A DNA stretch of 64,000 nt from Alphaproteobacteria bacterium. GTDB lineage: Bacteria; Pseudomonadota; Alphaproteobacteria; UBA6615. The notes below the pieces were generated by a model, which was given only the letters and a program-made list of their open reading frames with translations, ran no database searches and was not told the origin of the DNA. The position numbers and the translations under genes were made by a program. Every line of letters starts with the position of its first letter. The stretch's first letter is position 1. Location: assembly GCA_021774445.1 (NCBI GenBank), contig JAJFJA010000005.1, positions 1 to 64,000 on the forward strand, given 5' to 3'. Positions 61,850 to 64,000 of the stretch are shown piece after piece.

Positions 61850-62527
61850 ATGGCCACAATCAAGACATTCCTAATCGGAAAACATAAGCTGTTTCGGGAG
61901 GGCTTGAAGAGCCTTCTAAACGGATCGCAGTTCGACGTTGTCGGCGAGGTGGATGACGTCGGCCAGACTAACTCGGGCCTCTCACCACATGCCAGCCCGG
62001 ACATCGTATTACTGGATCTTTCCGCCGAGCCCGAGCACGCAGCCGAGGACCTAGTACATCTGCACTCCGTCTTGCCGAATGCCCAGATTGTCGTTCTTAC
62101 TGAGACGCTTAGCTCGCACACTTTGGCGGCGTGTTTAGCTGCCGGCGCGCATGGCTATCTGATAAAGGATATATCCGTCGACGCATTATTGCAGTCGCTT
62201 CGCTTGGTCGTGTTAGGCGAAAAGGTCTTCCCGACCCATCTTGCCGCACTGCTGGTAAACGGCATGGCGGGTATCGCACCCATGCGTATCTCGAGCACCG
62301 ACGGCCACGGCCTGTCCGAACGGGAAGTGCAGATTCTTGAGCGTCTCGTGCTGGGTGAACCCAACAAGATGATTGCCAACCGGCTGGGTATCACAGAGGC
62401 GACGGTCAAAGTTCATATGAAAAGCCTGCTCCGTAAGATCGATGCGAGCAATCGCACGCAGGCCGCGATCTGGGCTTTGAAAAACGGTCTCAGTGCTGGC
62501 ATGGTCCCGCCCGAAGCGGCCCAATAG
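61850..62527 (+). CDS. NarL/FixJ-type regulator with degenerate receiver
   Basis: 225 aa. An N-terminal receiver-like domain (1-120) retains the phospho-acceptor Asp56, Thr84 and Lys106. The acidic pair that binds Mg2+ is replaced by Gly10-Lys11 (I-G-K-H-K-L). A C-terminal LuxR HTH (L-S-E-R-E-V-Q-I-L-E-R ... I-T-E-A-T-V-K-V-H-M-K-S) is intact. Start 61850 follows GGAAG. It probably binds DNA in a phosphorylation-independent or altered manner. No histidine kinase gene is adjacent. Confidence 0.85.
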   Translation: MATIKTFLIGKHKLFREGLKSLLNGSQFDVVGEVDDVGQTNSGLSPHASPDIVLLDLSAEPEHAAEDLVHLHSVLPNAQIVVLTETLSSHTLAACLAAGAHGYLIKDISVDALLQSLRLVVLGEKVFPTHLAALLVNGMAGIAPMRISSTDGHGLSEREVQILERLVLGEPNKMIANRLGITEATVKVHMKSLLRKIDASNRTQAAIWALKNGLSAGMVPPEAAQ

Positions 62528-62628
62528 TCGGCCGACCGGCGATCCACGCATTTGTAACGCGCCTTCGTTGTTGGGCCGCGGGGATTCAGGGATCCGGTCT
62601 ACCACGGATAATAACCCTTTGTTTTTAT

Positions 62629-62681
62629 TGGTCGGGGCGCCCAGATTCGAACTGAGGACCCCCTGCTCCCAAGCAGGTGCT
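62629..62681 (-). pseudogene. tRNA-Pro-like 3' fragment (pseudo-tRNA)
   Basis: On the minus strand this reads the anticodon arm CACCTGCTTGGGAGCAGG, a T-arm with TTCGAAT and the 3' end GCGCCCCGACCA, as in tRNA-Pro(GGG). The anticodon loop is one base short and no matching 5' acceptor strand (CGGGGCG) or proper D-arm precedes it. It looks like a decayed tRNA or the 3'-end scar left by an element that used a tRNA-Pro as attachment site. Confidence 0.6.
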
Positions 62682-62859
62682 GAGGGTGAGCGTACGATCA
62701 CATCTGGGACCATTTCGCTTATTATATCCGACTGATTCTATTGATATATTTGACCTACCGGCTAACATAGAGCAACATACGAAATCGCCCCAAAACTGGT
62801 GTTTTCTGTGACCCGGGTGTGACCCCAGATGGCCCGTACCCTGACGGATGCGGCGACTT

Positions 62860-63413
62860 GACTGCAAGCAGATCCAAGCTATACGCACCGAGCGGGTCAG
62901 CCGGACCAGGCGGCACGACCGCGGGCAAATGCGGCTTCTCCGCCCGTATCGAAGCCGGTGGAATCCATGCCGGTTATTCACGCTTTCTGATCACGCTGGT
63001 GCGGCCAACCGGGGTCCGACCATGGTCGGTACCAATGCTGATGGGATAGCTTTGCACCGGCCCTGCGATGGGCGGAAAGAAGTACAGCGGCGGTCGGCCA
63101 AGTGGACGACGATGCCTTCGCGGGCGGCAGCAGGCAGGATGTGGGCCGTCGGCAAGATGATCTCAGATCCATCGGGATGCCAAGGGTCGACACTAGGATT
63201 CGCAGCGACCAACTCTACAAAGCCAAGACTGAACCGCCGCGCAATCTCAACGAAAGTTTGGCCGTCCGCCGCCTCGTGTCGGACGACCTCACCGATGAGA
63301 TCGGGAAAGGGAGCGGCATCCGCCATACGGTCCGCGACAGCGGGACTGCCGCGCAAAACAGCCATCCAGCTGACCGAGCGCCACCCTATCGTCTTCAGTT
63401 GGCGCACCGTCAT
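62860..63413 (-). pseudogene. L,D-transpeptidase (LysM-YkuD) pseudogene
   Basis: Starts at 63413 (M-T-V-R-Q-L-K) with a signal-like stretch, then F-P-D-L-I-G-E-V-V-R-H-E-A, a LysM-like F-V-E-I-A-R-R-F and P-T-A-H-I-L-P, the typical N-terminal half of the enzyme. A frameshift near 63082-63095 moves the continuation (L-Y-F-F-P-P ... Y-P-I-S-I-G) to another frame. TAA at 62974-62976 interrupts that frame, and homology continues as far as G-A-Y-S-L-D-L at ~62860. The catalytic His/Cys segment is missing. The gene is broken in three ways and is probably dead. Confidence 0.8.
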
Positions 63414-63449
63414 TGATCCTATACACCACTGCAAATCGGCACGGGCCCG

Positions 63450-63671
63450 CTACCCTTTGTCCTCTGGCTCTTCCGCTGCCGTAAGGACGTCATAGATCAG
63501 TGCCGTAACACTGGACAATGGGTGCCCAAGCTCACCCATCGCGTCGCTCTCGCCAGCGGCCCAGGCAATGGCTTCATCGAGATCCCGCACCGTCGCACCC
63601 GCGGCAATGACCTCCGCAGCTTTTACATCATCCAGATGGGCGACGCTGTGCGCGATGTCGTCTCGCGTCAA
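63450..63671 (-). CDS. Small conserved-looking hypothetical protein, 73 aa
   Basis: A TTG start at 63671 with AAAAGGCGA just upstream. Helical, acidic sequence (T-R-D-D-I-A-H-S-V-A-H-L-D-D-V-K, then A-I-A-W-A-A-G-E-S-D) ending E-E-P-E-D-K-G. No signal peptide. No family recognised. It follows the EEP-family gene on the same strand and precedes the broken transpeptidase gene. Confidence 0.6.
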   Translation of the reverse strand: MTRDDIAHSVAHLDDVKAAEVIAAGATVRDLDEAIAWAAGESDAMGELGHPLSSVTALIYDVLTAAEEPEDKG

Positions 63672-63765
63672 GATCGCCTTTTGACCCCGTCATGATCTCC
63701 AAGCCTCCAACGCGGAATTAAGGGTCGATTCTGCGGGACTTGCTCGAGGTGTTCATTGGTCGTCG

Positions 63766-64000
63766 TCAATACGATCGCTTCGGCAACGCGATTTCCGCCA
63801 CGAGTGGAAGGTGATCCGAGGCAACCCGGTCGAGCGCGGTATTCGGCACACCAATGTCGACAATGGCCAAAGTCGGGTCGACAAAGACGTGGTCTATCCG
63901 CGCATAGCGCCGAAGAAACGTGCCCATTGGACGATGCCCGGCAAGCTGTCCTTGGGCATCGCGCAGATGTTGGCCGAGGGTGCGACAAACAGCCGACTGC
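63766..64000 (-). CDS. Endonuclease/exonuclease/phosphatase-family protein (C-terminal part)
   Basis: The last 77 residues of a gene that continues beyond the window; stop TGA at 63766-63768. The sequence has the family's terminal motifs: R-I-D-H-V-F-V-D followed by S-D-H-L-P-L-V-A-E, in which the Asp-His pair is the catalytic base region. Members cleave phosphodiesters (DNA, phosphoinositides or sphingomyelin). Confidence 0.82.
   Translation of the reverse strand, partial: QSAVCRTLGQHLRDAQGQLAGHRPMGTFLRRYARIDHVFVDPTLAIVDIGVPNTALDRVASDHLPLVAEIALPKRSY

Noticed and set aside
62493..62735. Frame containing R-F-E-L-R-T-P-C-S-Q
   Set aside because: This is the antisense reading of the tRNA-like fragment, not a protein gene.
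63668..63988. 106-aa minus-strand frame at the right end
   Set aside because: It is the wrong frame of the EEP-family gene; the correct frame gives R-I-D-H-V-F-V-D and S-D-H-L-P-L-V-A-E.
1..64000. CRISPR array, insertion sequence, prophage or secretion-system genes
   Set aside because: No regularly spaced direct repeats, transposase or integrase motifs, or phage structural genes were found on either strand.

Overview
The window looks like a chromosomal segment of a GC-rich alphaproteobacterium, most plausibly Rhodospirillales or a relative. Supporting signs are an NDUFS4-type complex I accessory gene next to tRNA-Arg(TCT), a fused TrpE-TrpG anthranilate synthase behind a Trp-Trp leader peptide and attenuator, and many solute-binding-protein ABC transporters mixed with amidohydrolases. 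No IS element, phage gene or CRISPR array was seen. Two degenerate pieces near the right end (a tRNA-like 3' fragment and a broken L,D-transpeptidase gene) suggest an old rearrangement scar.

Layout. 1-2.9 kb: the end of a SPOR-domain protein, three tandem glyoxalase-fold (VOC) genes and an SDR. 2.9-4.4 kb: a quinone oxidoreductase and an Lrp/AsnC regulator, divergent from 4.7-12.2 kb, a Pot-type ABC importer followed by an M28-fold protein, an SDR and a ketopantoate-reductase-like gene. 12.2-14.2 kb: a ferredoxin-reductase-type flavoprotein and a glutathione transferase. 14.4-23.4 kb (minus strand): an operon of HyuA/HyuB ATP-dependent hydantoinase, hydantoin racemase and a second Pot-type importer. 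It is divergent from 23.5-31.8 kb (plus strand): a GntR regulator with two HTH domains, a signal-less copy of the importer's binding protein, a NodB-fold imidase/deacetylase, a CobW GTPase with its small partner, an asparaginase, a D-hydantoinase-type amidohydrolase and an M20 carbamoylase/allantoate hydrolase. 31.9-41.5 kb: a methyltransferase, then a minus-strand operon of nitrilase, peptide-type ABC transporter and ureidoglycolate-lyase-like gene, then a LysR regulator and an amidase. Taken together, 14.4-41.5 kb reads as a catabolic island for cyclic ureides, imides and amides: import, racemisation, ring opening, decarbamoylation and deamidation, with CobW as a possible metal supplier for the metallohydrolases.

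41.6-46.0 kb holds an EamA exporter and a TetR-controlled cluster (AhpD-like protein, glutaredoxin, an unrecognised Tat-exported protein and a 55-aa protein) with two matching candidate operators. 46.2-54.8 kb holds a second EamA exporter, an acyl-CoA synthetase-like enzyme, a Sel1 protein, tRNA-Arg, the NDUFS4-like gene, an altronate-dehydratase-family enzyme and trpL/trpE(G). 54.9-58.8 kb (minus) is a GH1 beta-glucosidase with an amino-acid-type permease that carries an unusual inserted domain, and its binding protein. 59-64 kb: an SDR, an orphan MalG-type permease, a NarL-type regulator with a degenerate receiver, the tRNA-like and transpeptidase remnants, and the end of an endonuclease/exonuclease/phosphatase-family gene.

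The observations most worth pursuing are the GntR plus cytoplasmic binding-protein pair (a possible one-component sensing module built from an importer's receptor), the TetR/Tat cluster of unknown function, and the permease with an inserted binding-protein-like lobe. All functions are inferred from reading the sequence; no database search was run.
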